This document shows, piece after piece, positions 31,807-44,030 of a stretch of 64,000 nt of DNA. The stretch is from Cannabis sativa (taxonomy: Eukaryota; Streptophyta; Magnoliopsida; Rosales; Cannabaceae): NCBI RefSeq assembly GCF_029168945.1, contig NC_083605.1:24193280-24257279 (forward strand), in the 5' to 3' direction. Each line of letters starts with the position of its first letter. Positions within the stretch are counted from its first letter, which is position 1. Position numbers and translations under genes: made by a program. The notes below the pieces were generated by a model. The model did no database searches, had not been told where the DNA came from, and worked only from the letters and a program-made list of their open reading frames with translations.

Positions 31807-33628
31807 ATAGTCCACCCCTAGTCTCTTTAGAATTTCCGACAAACATGCAAACCTCAGTTCGCGATTCCAGTTTGCCTTCTTTCTTTCTTAAGATGTGAGC
31901 AGGGCACCCCCAAATCCTATAATGACGCAAACTAGGTGTGCGACCATTCCATAGTTCGACGGGTGTCTTAGGGACTGCTTTAGATGGAACAACATTTAAA
32001 ATATCGTTTGCCATTTGAATAGCATATCCCCAGAAGGACGTAGACAGAGTTGAGTAACTCAGCATAGACCTAACCATTTCTAAGAGAGTGCGATTTCTTC
32101 TTTCTGCAACTCCATTCTCCTGTGGAGTGCTAGGAGCAGTATATTGGGATTCAATTCCAAGTTCAATTAAATGATCTTTGAACTGCATATCCATATATTC
32201 TCCACCACTATCAGTTCGCAAGATCTTTAATGTTTTACCTAATTGGTTTTGAGCCAAAGCATGAAATTCCTGAAACTTTTCAAACGTTTCAGATTTCTTT
32301 TGCATTAGGTAAAGAAAACTATATCTAGAGAAATCGTCAATGAAAGTGACGAAATACTCATAACCTCCTCTGGCTTTTACATTCAGCGGTCCACAAACAT
32401 CTGAATGTACTAACCCTAGGGGTTCTTTGGCACGCTCTCCCTTTGCAGAGAAAGAACGTTTGGTCATTTTTCCTTCTAGGCAAGACTCGCAGACTGGCAG
32501 CTCTCCTAAGACGACATTTTTCAATGGACCGTCTTTGGTTAGCCTATTGAGTCTATCAAAGCCTATATGACCTAAACGTAAATGCCATAGATAAGTTTGA
32601 TCATCATTATCAATCTCTTTTCTCTTAAGGCTTCTAGGTTTAGCTACATTGAAAAGTTCAGTATTTAGTGAGATTTGAGTATCAGGTCTTAAAACATAAA
32701 TCCCTCGTTCCATGTTTGCAACACATATATGAAATCCATTACGAGAAATTGGACAATTTGAACTCGAAAAATTCAATATATATAATTGTGTCTGTAAACA
32801 TGAAACACTAATCAAGTTTCTACTAAAATTAGGAATATATAAAACATTCTCTAAAAGTAAAAACTTCTTAGAATTAAACTTGATTCGGGCTGTTCCTCTT
32901 GCTTTAACTGATACCAACTCGCCATTTCCAACTTTAAGCTTTAACTCATCTGGGTGAAGATTCTCCCAAGTTTCAAGCAGCTGTAATGAAGAACATACAT
33001 GGTTAGTAGATCCAGAATCAACAATCCAGGAGGATTTGTCGTTCTCTAAAACACATGATTCAAATACAAAAGCATCACCTTCGTTTGAATTGTCTAGAAG
33101 CCTGGGACATTGTTCTTCTTTATGTCCCTTTCCATTACAATTCGCACATAGAACATGATGTCTGACATTTGTACTTGAAGAAGCAGCTTTGTTGGAGCCC
33201 TCATGCTTAATCTTCTTCCTCTGATTAAAGCTTGCAATGCTAGGAGGTCTCATTGCAATCAGATCCCGCTCATGGGCCCTCAACTCAGACTCGAGTTTGT
33301 CCATGTCGGAGGAGTTAGGATTGTTCAATAAGTAATATAGAACAAAACTGTTATACTCCTGAGGAAGACTATAAAGTATGAGTTTTACCCATTGTTCCTT
33401 TGATAAATCAATTCCTAGTAGATTTGCCTTTTGGAATTTCAGATTCATCAACAATAGGTGCGAGTTAATGCAACTACCAGGATGCATTTTCACACTATTG
33501 AGTTCTTTCGCAAAGATACTAACTAGGAGTGGATCGGGTAGAGGGTTATTCATATTGGCACTACAACATATCAATAAACAGAAGTAAGGTTTTGGTTCTA
33601 TAAATTCATACACAGGTTCAGAAAACAA
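31807..33628 (-). pseudogene. C2 gag (N-terminally short), protease and integrase
   Basis: About 607 codons of C2 sequence; the open frame then runs 15 codons into the G3 LTR. Order by residue: gag C-terminal half (26-150), zinc knuckle CANCNGKGHKEEQC (161-174), protease VDSGS (203-207), GAG-pre-integrase finger H349, H354, C380, C383, integrase D410, D473 and E509. The N-terminal ~130 gag residues found in other Copia elements are missing. The first ATG (33628) gives MFSEPVYEF; the start by homology with C1 is MNNP at residue 26. No stop in this part. It continues at 11154. Confidence 0.92.
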
Positions 33629-33703
33629 ACAATCACTTATGTTATAAAAATACTAAATCTAACATAGTTTATTTTCCAAGGTTTCCAACGAACTGATACA
33701 GTG

Positions 33704-34004
33704 TCCCGTTTAGGCGAGAGTCAAAGCATCATCCATTGAATAGAGTTGTCAATTCATCTAAAATGTCAAACATTCTAGCAACCTTTTATTCGATCAAGAT
33801 TGGAATTCAGCGTTGTCCCGTTTAGGCGAGAGTCAAGGCAATTCTATCTTATGAGCTTCTACCATTGTTTCGCATTCTTATAAGTCTTACATAGTCGCCA
33901 CCATTAGGGTGGTCATGAACCATATAAATAAACCTATAAGAATACTTATCTTTCGAGATTAAACGGCGCTAACTTGCTAATGAACGTTCCTCCATTAGGG
34001 AGGA
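33704..34004 (-). other. Four tandem stem-loops in C2 leader
   Basis: - strand counterparts of C1 4270-4566. SL4 33704-33719 and SL3 33816-33831 (TCTCG/CGGGA, loop CCTAAA), SL2 33898-33912 (CCACC/GGTGG, loop CTAAT), SL1 33988-34004 (TCCTCC/GGAGGA, loop CTAAT). SL2 changes both sides of the stem relative to C1, keeping pairing. Confidence 0.6.
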
Positions 34005-35783
34005 TTACTCACTAAAACAATAGCTATGTAAAACCAACAATGGAGATCGAATTTCTCTTTGATTAAAGCTCATTATTTAATCATGTATTTTGTCTAATCA
34101 TTTATATTCCATATCTCAATAATGAAATATTACAAATTAAAGTAAAAACTTTAATTAAATTTCAAAAATGGAATAATTTTGAAAAATATCTTATTTAAGT
34201 TGTTTAGAAAATCTAAATACCCAACTTAAAAATATTCCTCAAACAATGACTTAATTAAATATTACCAATTAAGTAGTAACCACTTAATTTAGAAGATATT
34301 CCATTTTAAGTTCCCATATTTAGAAAATATCAACTTAAAAAATATCTAAAGAATCTTAATAACCAATTTCCAAAATTCCTCAACTTAATTTATAATAGGA
34401 AATTCAAAAATATTCAAATCTAAGTTGATTTGATAGATTTAACTAAATCTCAACTTAAATAGAAATATTTAATGAAATTATAAAATTAAGATCCAGAAAG
34501 AATTTATATGGTTATAATTCCATATTTAATTAAAAACAAGAAAAATACATATAGCTTTCCAGAATATGACTATTCAAACTATGTTTTTCTTAAATTAATT
34601 TCAAGGAACAATGAAATTAATTATGTTGCTAATCAATCTTTTATTAGGTCAAACTAATATAATTAACCTATCACAGTTATCCAAATCAGGCAAATGGGCC
34701 TTCACAATTGGGGTTGTTCATGTGAGGGGGAGCTGGGTCCAGTATGTCGCACCCACTTCTAAGGCTCCCAACTCTCACACAAGGCCCAAAAGAGAGGAAT
34801 TTAACCTTACAATGAATAACTGTTATTAATTGAATAGGCTCACAACTAAATGAGCCTAAATAAAATCTATCAGTTATGATATTTTATTTAGCAACAACCA
34901 CCTATATGTATCTATAATAGAAATTAAACATATAGGCTCACACAGGCATACACATTTGGATGGATCCTATCATGTTGCTAGGTCATACACAGATGAAAGA
35001 AGTTTGTAAAAATTACCTGTTACAAATTATTTACTTGATCTATCGTCAATTGAACCTTTGGTTAAAATTAGATCATCTGATCTATCATCAAGTTAACCAA
35101 GGCAATTTAGATCAAGCAATAATAGGTTTTAGAAAACTTACAAACAATCTAAAACACATACTCCTGCAACAAGGTTAGATTTGGATAGTTGGATGTAGGA
35201 TTTATTTAATTTTAATCATTTATTTCGAAAAATAAAATAAAATTAAACCTACTATTTTGAAAAATTAGGTTTTGGGTAACCTAAATGTCATTTCAAAATA
35301 AATTGCTAACTTTCCTTTTAAATTTCATGTTATATAATAAATTAAATAATAAAATAGAAAAAGGTAAATACATACCCTTTTCTTGTTTTACAATTTGATT
35401 TAATTAAAAAATAACAAAATTTAAAAGTTAACAAAAATACCTTATTTCCTCTTTTAAAATTATCATGATTATTATGATCTTATTTTAATTAAGGTCAAGT
35501 TACCAAAAAAAAATTAATATCTGACCTTAAAAAAAATAAAATAATCAAATTTTAAAGGAAATAAGAAAAAGGTAAGCAAAACTTGATTTTTTTCCTATTT
35601 TCAAAATCAAATTACACTAATATCTAAAATTAATTTTAAAAATTAAAATTAATTTATTTCTGATAATTAGATTTGAAATTTGAAAAACAAAAATCAACAT
35701 ACAAAACTACACAAAAAATCGGAATTTAATTCCATGAAATAGCATGAAAAATCGAAAAAATTGGAAAATTGGATGAACTGTAC

Positions 35784-35868
35784 GGATGGCATGCTGTGCA
35801 TGGCCATCCGCGCGCGGATCTGGGGTGATTGGCCGAGAAATCACGGCGCAGGAAGGCTGCAAGCAGCC
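35784..35868 (-). other. GC island hairpins in C2 leader
   Basis: 35784-35794 pairs with 35798-35809 (11 pairs, one bulged G), loop TGT. GGCTGC/GCAGCC hairpin at 35855-35868. Confidence 0.6.
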
Positions 35869-36147
35869 ATTCCTTGCGCGTGATGAGGTTGCTCGTCACC
35901 CCGATTTTTCCAATTTTCAAAAATTCATAACTAATTCAAATTAAATCGAAATCGAGTTCTGTAAAAAAGTAAATGGCTTAGAATTTTCCAAACTATCCAA
36001 CAAAAATAATTACAGAATAAAAACAGTAACCATTTTTTCCAGAATTCACAAACAACATTCAAACATCAATATGACACTCAAAGCAACATGATACCATTTT
36101 AAAAACAAGCAAATCGTTTTAAGTCCAAATTTCTTGCAAGCAAATCA

Positions 36148-36168
36148 ATTACCATGGCTCTGGTGCAA
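36148..36168 (-). other. C2 primer-binding site, altered
   Basis: - strand TGCACCAGAGCCATGG where C1 and C5 have TGGTAT(C/T)AGAGCCATGG. The 3' half matches initiator tRNA-Met; the 5' bases next to the LTR have changed. Confidence 0.75.
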
Positions 36169-36170
36169 GT

Positions 36171-38051
36171 TGTTGGAAGTTATTTTACCAGGAACTTAGA
36201 TCTACTCACAAGTATGTTGATTTAACAACCTAAATATGAACTTCTAAAACGATATGAAATTAAACACATAAGAGTATCAGAAATCTTACAGTGATTGCAG
36301 CGGAATATATATGTCTCCTCCCACTCAGATCTCTAACCCTTGATTCCTTTACGTAGCGAGTATAATCAAGATCTGAGCCCGAAAGTCCTTCTTTGTTGTC
36401 TCTGAAATCTACACAGCCTTCCTCACTATGATTGAGGTATTACTTGATGTGTGTGGGCACTACTCTAGCACTCATACATTTCGAAACAGTGAAGGTATAG
36501 AGAGAGAGAGGGTGGCGGCTCAGAGAGAATTTTCTGAGAGAAAATTCTTTCAGAATAATGCTGTGAAAAGCTTGTTCAGATATATGAAACTCTGAAGCCT
36601 TTGCCTTCTATTTATAGAAGACCACCAAGGGCTATGATTGACATTTTGAACTGAGAAAATCAAAGGGAAAAGGAAGGTAAAGGGGCCGGCCTAGGCAATG
36701 TGGAAACAAGGCTTGCCTCTTTTCCAACTTTCCTTTTCCTACACTTGATAGTTTCCCTTTTGTGGAAAATTGCCAATTCCATTGTTCAACCATATTAATG
36801 ATAAATCTAATTATTTAATAATTAAAAATAATTATCAAATAATATATTATCATTTATTTTATTAATAATGAAACTAATTAAAGTTTCCTAATTAATAAAT
36901 ATGCCCTTCAAAATCTCTATTTACTGTTTTGCCCTTAATAAGTGCTAAATTCTCAAACTGACAAGTCTATCTTGAGAATTTTTAATTGATTAATCAAAAT
37001 CAATTAAATGAGTCCTACAAGTAATATCATCTCAACTAGTGAGGGGACCATGGGTCTATATATCCGAGCTTCCAATAAGCAGATCTAGAATTTACCACTT
37101 AAATTCACTGACTTATTAATTCTTCGTTGAATCCACACATAGAACTCAGAATTGCACTCTCAGTATATAGAATGCTCTATATGTTCCACCATATAGACAC
37201 ATTATTAGTTATCCATTGTTATAATCCTAATGTGATCAATGATCCTCTATATGGATGATCTACACTGTAAAGGGACTTAAATTACCGTAACACCCTACAA
37301 TGTATTTTATCCTTAAAACACTTAACCCTGTATAAATGATATTTCAACTAAGTGAAATGAGTACTCAATCATTTATCTCGTTTGGTTAAGCTCGAAGGAA
37401 ATCACCCTTTGCTTACTATTCGCCAGGTAGAAGCTATAGATTCCATATTTATGTTAGCGCTCCCACTCAATCGCACTACCGTGTTCCCAAAATGTATGTA
37501 TTGCCCAGACTAAAGTTTTAGGCTTAACTAACAAATCAAAGAACACGAATAATACTCTTGAAATTAAGCCTAACCATATCAGGATTTAGATCATGTGATC
37601 TAGGATCAACTTCTGATATTGAATTGAATAGATGTTTACGGTAAGTTTCAAAATCTAATTCAAAGTTCAATATCGATCCATTCCAATGCATACTCCATGC
37701 ATCCAACCTGAGCTTTACTTTAACCTATGTTCTGGAAAGAACATAACATTTCTCCAAATGTAAGTAAACTCTGTTGTAGATTGTCATATCAGTGAAACCC
37801 AGTGTTCTGATAAATCTAGGAATACTTTATTCACATAGTCATGTTTATTTTCCACTGTGTTGACAACACAATAAACATGTTCAAGTATGTGAAAGGGGTT
37901 TGGATGAATTTATAAATCAAATAGACAAGCAATTGATTAAGTGAACCAAAACATACACAAGTGAATGAAAAATTACTTCTGTTACTTTATTGATATAGAA
38001 TAATCTGGATTACATTGAAACAGAGTTTTATTTAGGGCATAAAACCCAACA
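36171..38051 (-). repeat. C2 5' LTR
   Basis: 1881 bp, same ends as 7355-9238. TATA box (CTATAAATAG on -) at 36608-36617. A scrambled patch at 36351-36360 (ACGTAGCGAG) replaces a CTGTAGCAGAG in the other LTR. Confidence 0.96.
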
Positions 38052-38056
38052 GAAAC

Positions 38057-40960
38057 TTGATTAGTGTCTCATGTTTGCAAACACAATCTTATATATTGAA
38101 TTTTTCGAGTACAAATTGTTCAATTTCTCGTAATGGATTTCAAAGATGTGTTGCTACCATGGAACAAGGGCTTTATGTTTTGAGACCGAATACACAAATC
38201 TCACTAAATAGTAAACTTTTCAATGTAGCTAAACCTAGAGACCTCAAAAGAAAAGAGATTGATAATGATGATCAAACTTATCTATGGCATTTACGTTTAG
38301 GTCATATAGGCTTTGATAGACTCAATAGGCTAACCAAAGGCGGTCCATTGAAAAATGTCGTCTTAGGTGAACTGCCAGTATGCGAGTCCTGCCTAGAAGG
38401 AAAAATGACTAAACGTTCTTTCTCTGCAAAGGGAGAGCGTGCCAAAATGCCCCTAGGGTTAGTGCATTCCGATGTCTGCGGACCTTTGAATGTCAAAGCC
38501 CGAGGTGGTTATGAGTATTTTGTCACTTTCATTGACGATTTCTCTAGATATAGTTTTCTTTACCTAATGCAAAAGAAATCTGAAACGTTTGAAAAGTTTC
38601 AGGAATTTCATGCTTTGGCCCAAAACCAATTAGGTAAATCATTAAAGATCTTGCGAACTGATAGGGTTGGAGAATATATGGATATGCAGTTCAAAGATCA
38701 TTTAATTGAACTTGGAATTGAATCCCAATACACTGCCCCAGGCACCCCACAACAAAATGGAGTTGCAGAAAGAAGAAATCGCACTCTTTTGGAAATGGTT
38801 AGGTCTATGCTGAGTTATTCAACTCTGTCTACGTCCTTCTGGGGATATGCTATTCAAATGGCAAATGACATTTTAAATGTTGTTCCATCTAAAGCAGTCC
38901 CTAAGACACCCGTCGAACTTTGGAATGGTCGTACACCTAGTTTACGCCACTACAGAATTTGGGGGTGCCCTGCTCATGTCTTAAGAAAGAAAGAAGGCAA
39001 ACTTGAATCTCGTACCGAAGTATGCATGTTTGTCGGAAATTCTAAAGAGACTAGGGGTGGACTATTTTATAGTCACAAGGATAACAAAGTGTTTGTTTCT
39101 ACAAATGCTACTTTCCTTGAAGAGAACTATATTAAAGACAACAAACCGAAAAGTAAAGTTGTTCTAGAGAAATTGCTATCAGGTATAAGTCCTTCCAATG
39201 TTCCATCTTCTTCCACTCGTGAAGAAGACAATCCCACTCCCTCAGTTGAACAAACTGAGAAATCTGCTACTAAAGTTTCTTTTCAGAAGATCACCGCACC
39301 TCGTCGTAGTGGGAGGGTTTCAACAAAACCAGCTCGTTATGGCTTGGATGGTGAAATCAATATGGTCGTAGGTGACGGTATTGATGACGATCCATTAACC
39401 TATAAACAGGCAATGGCTAGTCCGCAACGGAAATGATGGTCGGCCGGCATGGATTCAGAAATGGATTCCATGAAAAAGAACAAAGTCTGGGAATATGTAG
39501 ACGCACTTGACGACTATCATCTGATAGGATGCAAGTGGGTTTACAAGAAGAAAAGAGGAGCTGGAGGCGAAGTCGAAACTTTTAAAGCTAGACTCGTAGC
39601 CAAGGGTTATACCCAAAGAGAAGGCGTGGACTATGAGGAAACTTTTAGTCCTGTAGCCATGCTCAAATCCATCCAAATTCTTCTCTCCATGCATTTCTTT
39701 GCTTTCGATTATGAAATCTGGCAAATGGATGTCAAGACTGCCTTCCTTAATGGGGTACTTGAAGAAACCATCTATATGGAGCAACCAGAAGGTTATGTTC
39801 TTCCTGGGCAGGAAAAGAATGTTTGCAAATTAAACAGGTCTATCTATGGACTTAAGTAAGCTTCTCGCTCATGGAACAAAAGGTTTGATGAAGTCATCAA
39901 GACCTACGACTTTCTTCAGAATGAAGATGAACCTTGTGTTTACCAACTCAAGGAAGAGCAAGTAGTAGTATTCCTAGTCCTTTATGTTGATGACATTTTG
40001 ATTATTGGAAACAATGTCAAGAAAATGACTCACATCAAGGAATGGCTCAACACTCAATTCAATATGAAAGATTTGGGTGAAGAAGCCTATGTTCTTGGTA
40101 TTCAAATTATCAGAAACCGGAAGAACAAATCTCTTGCTCTCTCTCAAACAACCTACATAGACAAAGTCTTAGACAGATTCTCCATGAACAACACCAATGG
40201 GGCAAACATGCCTTCTAGATATGGTATTCGTCTATCTAAGGAATAGTCTCCGACTGATCCTCAAGAGATAGAGGACATGGCGAAAATTCCCTATGCCTCT
40301 GCAGTTGGAAGTCTAATGTATGCAATGTTATACACTAGACCTGACATCTGTTATGCAGTTGGAATCGTGAGCAGGTATCAGTCAAATCCAGGACAACAAC
40401 ATTGGAATGCAGTTAAGTATATTCTGAAATACTCAAAGAGTACAAGGAATCTTGTGTTAGTCTACAAGGGTGGTGCTTTAAATCCCATAGGCTACACTGA
40501 TTCAGACTTCCAGGCAAGTCTTGAAGACAGGAAATCTACATCTGGGATGGTGTTTACTCTTGGGGGTGGAGCAGTGGTTTGGAGAAGTGCAAAACAAACC
40601 GCGATATCGGACTCAACTATGGAAGCTGAATACATAGCTGCAGCCGAAGCTACTAAAGAACTTGTCTGGCTAAGAAAGTTCTTCACCAGTATAGGTGTCG
40701 TTCCTGGAATGGAAAAGCCTCTGGTCTTACTTTGTGATAACAATGGAGCAATAGCAAACAGTAAAGAACCTCGAAGCCACAAGAGAAGCAAACACATTGA
40801 AAGGAAGTATCACATTATGAGAGAATACGTGGCAAGAGGGGATGTACTAGTTGAGAAAGTTGACACAGAGGACAACCTAGCTGATCCATTTACCAAAGTC
40901 TTGGCCGTGACAGCATTTGAAAAGCACCGTCAGAATTTAGGATTAATTGATATGTACTAA
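38057..40960 (+). pseudogene. C1 pol: integrase, RT and RNase H, with three in-frame stops
   Basis: Continues the C1 frame directly after the C2 target duplication. Contains the GAG-pre-integrase finger (WHLRLGH...CESC), integrase D (HSDVCGP), D (RTDRVGEY, where C2 has RTDSGGEY) and E (NGVAERRNRTL), the linker, RT ([19 protein letters not shown], catalytic YVDD at about 39985-39996) and RNase H (GYTDSDF, STMEAEY, CDNNGA) to a natural TAA at 40958-40960. Stops: TGA 39434-39436 (Trp), TAA 39857-39859 (Gln), TAG 40244-40246 (Gln). No frameshift in 2.9 kb. These three stops all fit C-to-T or G-to-A change. Confidence 0.94.
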
Positions 40961-40978
40961 TTAGTTTTACATTAGTGC

Positions 40979-40989
40979 AAGTGGGAGTT
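40979..40989 (+). other. C1 polypurine tract
   Basis: AAGTGGGAGTT directly before the 3' LTR. Confidence 0.85.
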
Positions 40990-42879
40990 TGTTGGGTTTT
41001 ATGTCCTAAATAAAACTCTATTTCAATGTAATGTATTTTATTTAACATCAATAAGGAAACAGAAGTATTTTTCATTCATTTGTGTATGTTTTGGTTCACT
41101 TTATCAATTGTTTGTCTATTTGATTTATAAATTCATCTTAAACCCTTTTCACATACTTGATCCTGTTTATTGTGTTGTCATCACATTGGAAAGTAAACAT
41201 GACTATGTGAATAAAGTTTCCTAGATTTATCAGACACAGGGTTTTACTGATATGATAATCTACGACAAGAGTTTACTTGCATTTGGAGAAACGCTATGTT
41301 CTTTACAGAACATTGGTTAAAGTAAAGCTCAGGTTGGATGCATGGAGTATGCATCGGAAGGAACTGATATTGAACTTTGACTTAGATTTAATGAAACTTA
41401 CCGTAAAATCTATTCAAGTCAATATCGCCTAGTTGATCCTAGATCAAATGTTCTTAATCCTGTTATGATTAGGCTCAATCTTGAAAGGCTATTCGTGTTC
41501 TTTGATTTGTTAGTTAAGCCTACTTTTAGGTCAGGGTGATACGTACATTTTGGGAACATGGTAGTGCAATTGAGTGGGAGCGCTAACATAAACATGGAAT
41601 CTATAGCTTCTATCTGGCGAATAGTAAGCAAAGGATGATCTCCTTCGAGCTTGACCAAACGAACATAAATGGTGGAGTACTCATTTCACATAAGCTGAAA
41701 TATCATTTGTACGGGGTCAAGTGTTTTAAGGATAAAATACATAGTAGGGTGTAACAGTAATCTAATCCCTTTACAGTGTAGATCATTCATATAGAGGATC
41801 ATTGATCACATTAGGATTATAACAATGGATAACTAATGATGTGTCTATATGGTGGAACATATAGAGCATTCTATATACTGAGAGTGTAATTCTAAGTTCT
41901 ATCCGTGGATTCAACGAAGAATTAATAAGCTAGTAAATTTTAGTGATAAATTCTTGATCTACTTATTGGAAGCTCGGTTATATAGACCCGTGGTCCCCGC
42001 ACTAGTTGAGATAATATTGTTTCTAAGACTCATGTAATTGGTTTTGATTAATCAATTATAATTCTCAAATTAGACTATGTCTATTTGTGAAATTTTCTCT
42101 AAGTAAGGGCGAAATTGTAAAGAAAGAGTTGTTAGGGGCATATTTGTTAATTATGATACTTTGTATGGTTCAATTAATGAATATGATAAATGACAATATT
42201 ATTTAATAATTATTTATAGTTATTAAATAGTTAGAATTGGCATTTAAATGGTTGAATTAGAAAATTGGCATTTTTGAGAAAATCAGATACAAAAGTGATA
42301 AAACTGCAAAATTGCAAAAAGTGAGGCCCAAATCCAATAAGCCTTGGCCGGCCACTTTTATAGGGGTTTTACCTCTGATATTTTCATTATTTTAATGCCA
42401 ATTAATTCAAACCTAACCCTAGTGGAATGATATAAATAGGTAGTGAAGGCTTCACGAAAATTACACTTTTCATTCACAAAAACCTGAGCCTCTCTCTCTA
42501 CCTTTGGCCGCCACTCTCTCTCTCTCTTCTTCCTTCATATTTCAAAACCCCTTAGTGATTAGAGTAGTGCCCACACACAGCAAGCAATACCTCAATCATA
42601 GTGAGGAAGATCGTGAAGAAAGATTTTCAGCAAAAGGAGTTTCAGCATCAAAGATTCAGAGAAAGAGATCCAGGTTCAGATCTTGATAATACTCTGCAAT
42701 AGAAAGGATACAAGGGTTAGAGATTTGAATGGAAGGAGTTATTTAATTTCGCTGCACCCAATGTAAGGTTTCCTAAACTTTATATGTGTTTATTTAATCG
42801 TTTTAGAAAGTTCATATTTAGAGTGTTAATCAACATACTTGTGAGTAGATCTAAGATCCTGGTAAAATAATTTCCAACA
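40990..42879 (+). repeat. C1 3' LTR
   Basis: 1890 bp from TGTTGGG to CCAACA. TATA box at 42431-42438. Flanked on the right by AAAAC (42880-42884), the expected target duplication; its partner lies before the window. Confidence 0.96.
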
Positions 42880-42904
42880 AAAACAACACCAGATTCGGAT
42901 AAGT

Positions 42905-44030
42905 AGAACCCAGCGCACTAGGCCATTTGTCACCTTGGGCGCTGGGCCGTTTCTTTCGAGCTTCTGAGATTTCATTTTTGATACTTCTATGGCTTCTAAA
43001 CTTGAGGATGAGGTGTCCTACCCCATCTTTGACAGTTTTGAATTCAATAGTTCCATTAGATTTTGCATTTGAGCAACTGAAGGTACTGTCCTAAGTTTAT
43101 TGTCATCCTGGGCGCTGGGCCCAGCCCTAGGTCAACTTGGGTGTTCGGCCCTATTTCTAGGGACTCAGACTTGTGATTTTCTCTCCAAGTTTACATGAAT
43201 CTTTGTTATATGTGATGATGGCAAAAATGCCCAAAACACTTTTTTGCTAAACTTGATTAGAAACAGCCCAAGTTGACAATGTGTCAACTTGATTGCAGGG
43301 CTTAGCTCCAGGTGTCAACCTAGGTGCTAGGTCCCTATTTTTGCCCTTTGAAAATTCTGTTTAGTCCCCAAAAATAGTTGAGTCTCAATATTTTTTGAAG
43401 ATGGAGAATATGCTTGAAATAATTCCTAAAAAACTCCATTTAAAACCTGGGCACAGAGCTAGCCCCAGATGTGAACCTGGGCACTGGTCCCTATTATTTG
43501 TGCCTAAGAATTGTTGTTTTTTCTCTAGAAGAACCTATTGCCCCATTTTATTTATGAAGATGAATACGATGAAAAATTTGGACCTTTTATCGGACACTTG
43601 GAAGGCACCCAGATAGACAAATTGTCAACCTAGGCACTAGGTGCTCGAACCCCAAGGCCCTGGGTGCTCAAAAATCTACTTGCTCTGATTCTAATTTTGA
43701 TGCCTCAAATATGTCTGTGGTATGTCTAATTGATGTCCCCATGAAATTTTTGACCATGTTTCATTAAGACGGTCTCAGAAACTGAAACCCTAGTTGAGGA
43801 TATCAACCTGGCGCCAAGTGAAACCCTACGTGCGCAGGTTGGCTTCCAGGTTATAGATTCATGTAATTTCAACTCTTGTTGCTTGGATTAGGTTGCTTCA
43901 TGTGTTAATGGTACATAATACTAAAAGATAGTGGGTTTGATTCAAGTTCTTAAAGTCCTAACTTCCATCTTGGAGAACCCAGAGTCAACTTCGGCGCAGG
44001 GCTAGGGTTCCTTCCCAGGTTGACTGTTAT
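42905..44030 (+). repeat. Dispersed GGGCGCTGGGC-like motif repeats in B0
   Basis: About ten imperfect copies: TTGGGCGCTGGGCC (42935), CCTGGGCGCTGGGCCC (43107), and decayed forms near 43313, 43447, 43472, 43626, 43655, 43806, 43835 and 43990. Several are preceded by TCAAC or CAAC. Likely remnants of a regulatory repeat block. Confidence 0.65.

Larger units (their letters stand above)
33629..36147 (-). other. C2 long noncoding leader
   Basis: AT-rich, no gene. Holds the four stem-loops (33704-34004), a stretch of mixed sequence shared with the C5 leader near 34670-35170, and the GC island with hairpins at 35784-35868. The 72-codon frames at 34611 and 34960 have counterparts on the opposite strand sense in C5 but look like conserved noncoding sequence. 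Confidence 0.75.
7355..38051 (-). mobile_element. C2: Ty1/Copia element inserted in C1, split by G3
   Basis: C2 is antisense to C1. Its target duplication GAAAC is at 7350-7354 and 38052-38056. LTRs are 7355-9238 (3') and 36171-38051 (5'), with about ten substitutions by eye. Without G3 and its duplicated target bases it is about 10.05 kb. The coding part is a single frame with one in-frame TAG (10507-10509), interrupted by G3 within the integrase C-terminal region. The RT catalytic motif is also mutated (YVYD), so the element cannot work as it stands. Its LTRs share long blocks with C1 but form a different subfamily. Confidence 0.95.
1..42879 (+). mobile_element. C1: Ty1/Copia LTR retrotransposon, host of the four-level nest
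   Basis: C1 runs from its 5' LTR, which starts about 187 bp before the window by comparison with the 3' LTR, to the 3' LTR end at 42879. Its own sequence is about 10.5 kb once the insertions sL (4674-6568) and C2 (7355-38051) and their duplicated target bases are removed. The order PBS, long leader, gag remnant, protease, integrase, RT, RNase H, polypurine tract, LTR is that of Ty1/Copia. The pol proteins look like TNT1-94/Angela-Tork relatives, but this lineage call is by eye. The frame is continuous across both insertions with four in-frame stops and no frameshift, so the element is dead. LTR divergence looks like roughly 2-3 percent, the highest of the left-hand elements, as expected for the outermost layer. 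Confidence 0.93.

Noticed and set aside
34611..35178. Two 72-codon frames similar to frames at 58223-58801
   Set aside because: Conserved leader DNA of C2 and C5; the frames are antisense to the element and carry changes without a coding pattern that I can see.
43395..43616. 73-codon frame in B0
   Set aside because: Crosses the decayed GC motif repeats; no domain, no continuation.
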